Of a stretch of 64,000 nucleotides of DNA, positions 62,431 through 64,000 are shown piece by piece. How positions within the stretch are numbered: position 1 is the stretch's first letter; the number at the start of each line of letters is the position of its first letter. This stretch comes from Psettodes erumei (Eukaryota > Chordata > Actinopteri > Pleuronectiformes > Psettodidae), in contig JAFBJZ010000354.1 in NCBI GenBank assembly GCA_016785225.1, positions 1,898,001 to 1,962,000 of the forward strand, in the 5' to 3' direction. Under the pieces are notes generated by a model. The model was not told where the DNA came from. It saw only the letters and a program-made list of their open reading frames with translations, and ran no database searches. A program made the translations under genes and the position numbers.

Positions 62431-64000
62431 TCTCAGCCTCTCTCTTAACACATACTGCAAAGTGACCTTGAGAATGTCTGCTGTGTTTTTTTGCTTTTCC
62501 CTTCCTTTTTTCGTACCATTCTTCCTCTAACTCACTGAACAATTACTGCTACAGGAATTTCTGAAATAAAGGAATCTCAATTTGTGCTCAGGGAAGAGAC
62601 CCAGTGCTCTGAGAGTGCGTGTCTATGTGTATATGTGTGGGGGGGCCCTTCCTCTTTTCTTGATGTACGAGGTAGCTACCAGAACCAGCTTCACTTTAGG
62701 GGATGACCTGGGCTTGGTTTAGCATGAGCTGGGAATTATGGAGGAAGAAGCAAAGGTCAGAGGGCTAAATGTGTCAAGGAGTGCAAGTGTTTTACTGTGT
62801 GTATGTGTGTGTTCAGGTGTTGCTATTTTATTTTAAAAATGAAACTTGCCCAGCAACTACTGAAGGTACGGTTCAGTTTATTAGAACTCTTTATTTTTTA
62901 AGAGAACTGCCAGGATCTGGGAAACAGTCACATGATCGAAATACGGTGTAAAAAGGCCCTGATGGTTTCACCAGACCAATTTGGAGGTAAAAACAAATGT
63001 GAATGCAAGTGCAATTTCAATTAAAATCCCTGACTGAAAACTGAATGTGCGCACGATTGCAGCAAATGCGGTAGTCAAAGCTGACTCTGGGAGGTCAGTC
63101 TGTGAAATGTGGTGGATGTACTTATACCAATGGCTCCTAATCTGGGGGTAGGGACACCGCTTGCTTAAAGGGGTAATAAAGAAAATGCACATGGCCAGCA
63201 AGGACGACAAAGTGCTGCAAATAACTTGGCCTGAAAAAGGCTAAAATATCACTCAAATGAAACCATCTGAGAAGGATAAATCACTCTTTGGTGAAACCGC
63301 TCACCGATCATGTCAACACAAAGTTGTTTGCCGTGCTGTAGCTTTTGTTTTTAACTTAGTCAGTTTCATTAAAAAAAAGGTAAGTTTGTTTCTTAGGTTC
63401 TTAGGTTAAATTTTTAACATGAGCACTCAAGATAGGCTGGCAGATGACAGGGGCAGTTTATAAAAAGTCACACAGCGGCTTGAGGTTATGGAAGAAAACA
63501 ATCCGATTTGAGTGCTGGCCATTTGACTTTGCCGCACAACGAACTGCAAATCAGCCGACCCCCCGTAAAAGCTAATGGACTGACAGAGTGGATAGCCCAA
63601 CTGTGACTTATGCAAGTGAAACTGATCTAAGTCTAGATCCACACCTCATGGCAATGTCATGGTGCAGGCATACCTTCAGCACTTATTTGAAGCTAGAAGT
63701 GGTACAGGCAAAAATGAGCCGCTGTAGCTGTGAGCTAACGGGAGCGCCAATCTGAGAACAGTCTCGAAGGCCGGCTGAGGAGAGCTGTAGCTCTGGGCTC
63801 TGGTGAGCAGTGAGAAATTAATTAAGAGTGAAACAGCAGCAGGAGGGAAGATAGGAGGGAGGGCAGCAGAGGGACTGAAGGAGAGAAGGAGCATGAGAGA
63901 GAGAGGGAGAGAGAAGGAGCCTCTGGGAGTGGGCCTCCTGGAGGATCAAGACTATTATTGCTATTATCATTGTCTAATTGTCCCTCCTTCGCCCCCCCCC

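Larger units (their letters stand above)
55060..64000. other. gene-free stretch to the end of the window
   Basis: Unique and simple-repeat sequence. Apart from the repeats listed separately I find no exon, tRNA or other RNA gene. The window ends in a poly(C) run. Confidence 0.4.

Noticed and set aside
19101..64000. Search for exons of expected neighbours (forkhead domain of FOXO6, zinc-finger exons of HIVEP3, endothelin)
   Set aside because: No matching peptide on either strand.
1..64000. CRISPR arrays, tRNA or rRNA genes, prokaryotic operons, endogenous viral genes
   Set aside because: None seen; the regular repeats are microsatellites and the only mobile-element protein is the Tc1 transposase.

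Overview
The window looks like genomic DNA of a ray-finned (probably percomorph) fish. It has a multi-exon vertebrate gene with short introns, a fish-type Tc1/mariner transposon, fossil MITE-like repeats, very dense (CA)n/(GA)n microsatellites and long stretches without genes. There is nothing prokaryotic: no operons, tRNAs, rRNAs or CRISPR arrays. The species is inferred, not proven.

Layout. (1) 1-3500: no gene seen; it holds one relic inverted-repeat element. (2) About 3500-17400, minus strand: one complete gene that I recognise as scmh1 (Scm polycomb group protein homolog 1). I rebuilt 15 coding exons by hand from splice sites, reading phase and family homology. The sum is 2187 nt, an exact multiple of three, giving 728 residues plus a stop. 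Domain order: basic N-terminus, MBT repeat 1, MBT repeat 2, two AT-hook-like basic exons, SLED domain, linker, C-terminal SAM domain. One or two untranslated first exons lie in a CpG-rich promoter region at about 16.5-17.4 kb. (3) 17493-19098: a nearly complete Tc1-type DNA transposon flanked by TA dinucleotides, starting about 200 bp from the 5' exon of scmh1. Its transposase has all three catalytic acidic residues but is broken by one frameshift. (4) 19.1-64 kb: about 45 kb in which I find no protein-coding exon, only microsatellites, purine/pyrimidine tracts, scattered repeat copies, two CpG-rich islands and some unique stretches rich in homeodomain/POU-like sites.

How it fits together: the only confident protein function is a chromatin reader and adaptor of the Polycomb system. 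The MBT repeats are the histone methyl-lysine reading modules of this family, SLED is a DNA-binding module and SAM mediates polymerisation with other Polycomb SAM proteins. The long gene-free flank upstream may be regulatory sequence for scmh1 or for a neighbour outside the window, but that is inference.

Most notable points: a tandemly duplicated, phase-neutral exon in scmh1 that repeats the IPKKRGPKPGSK block; a Trp-to-Tyr change in the highly conserved DYWC motif of MBT repeat 2; a three-copy unnamed repeat of about 200 bp; four copies of one MITE family; and a palindromic double octamer at 41650.
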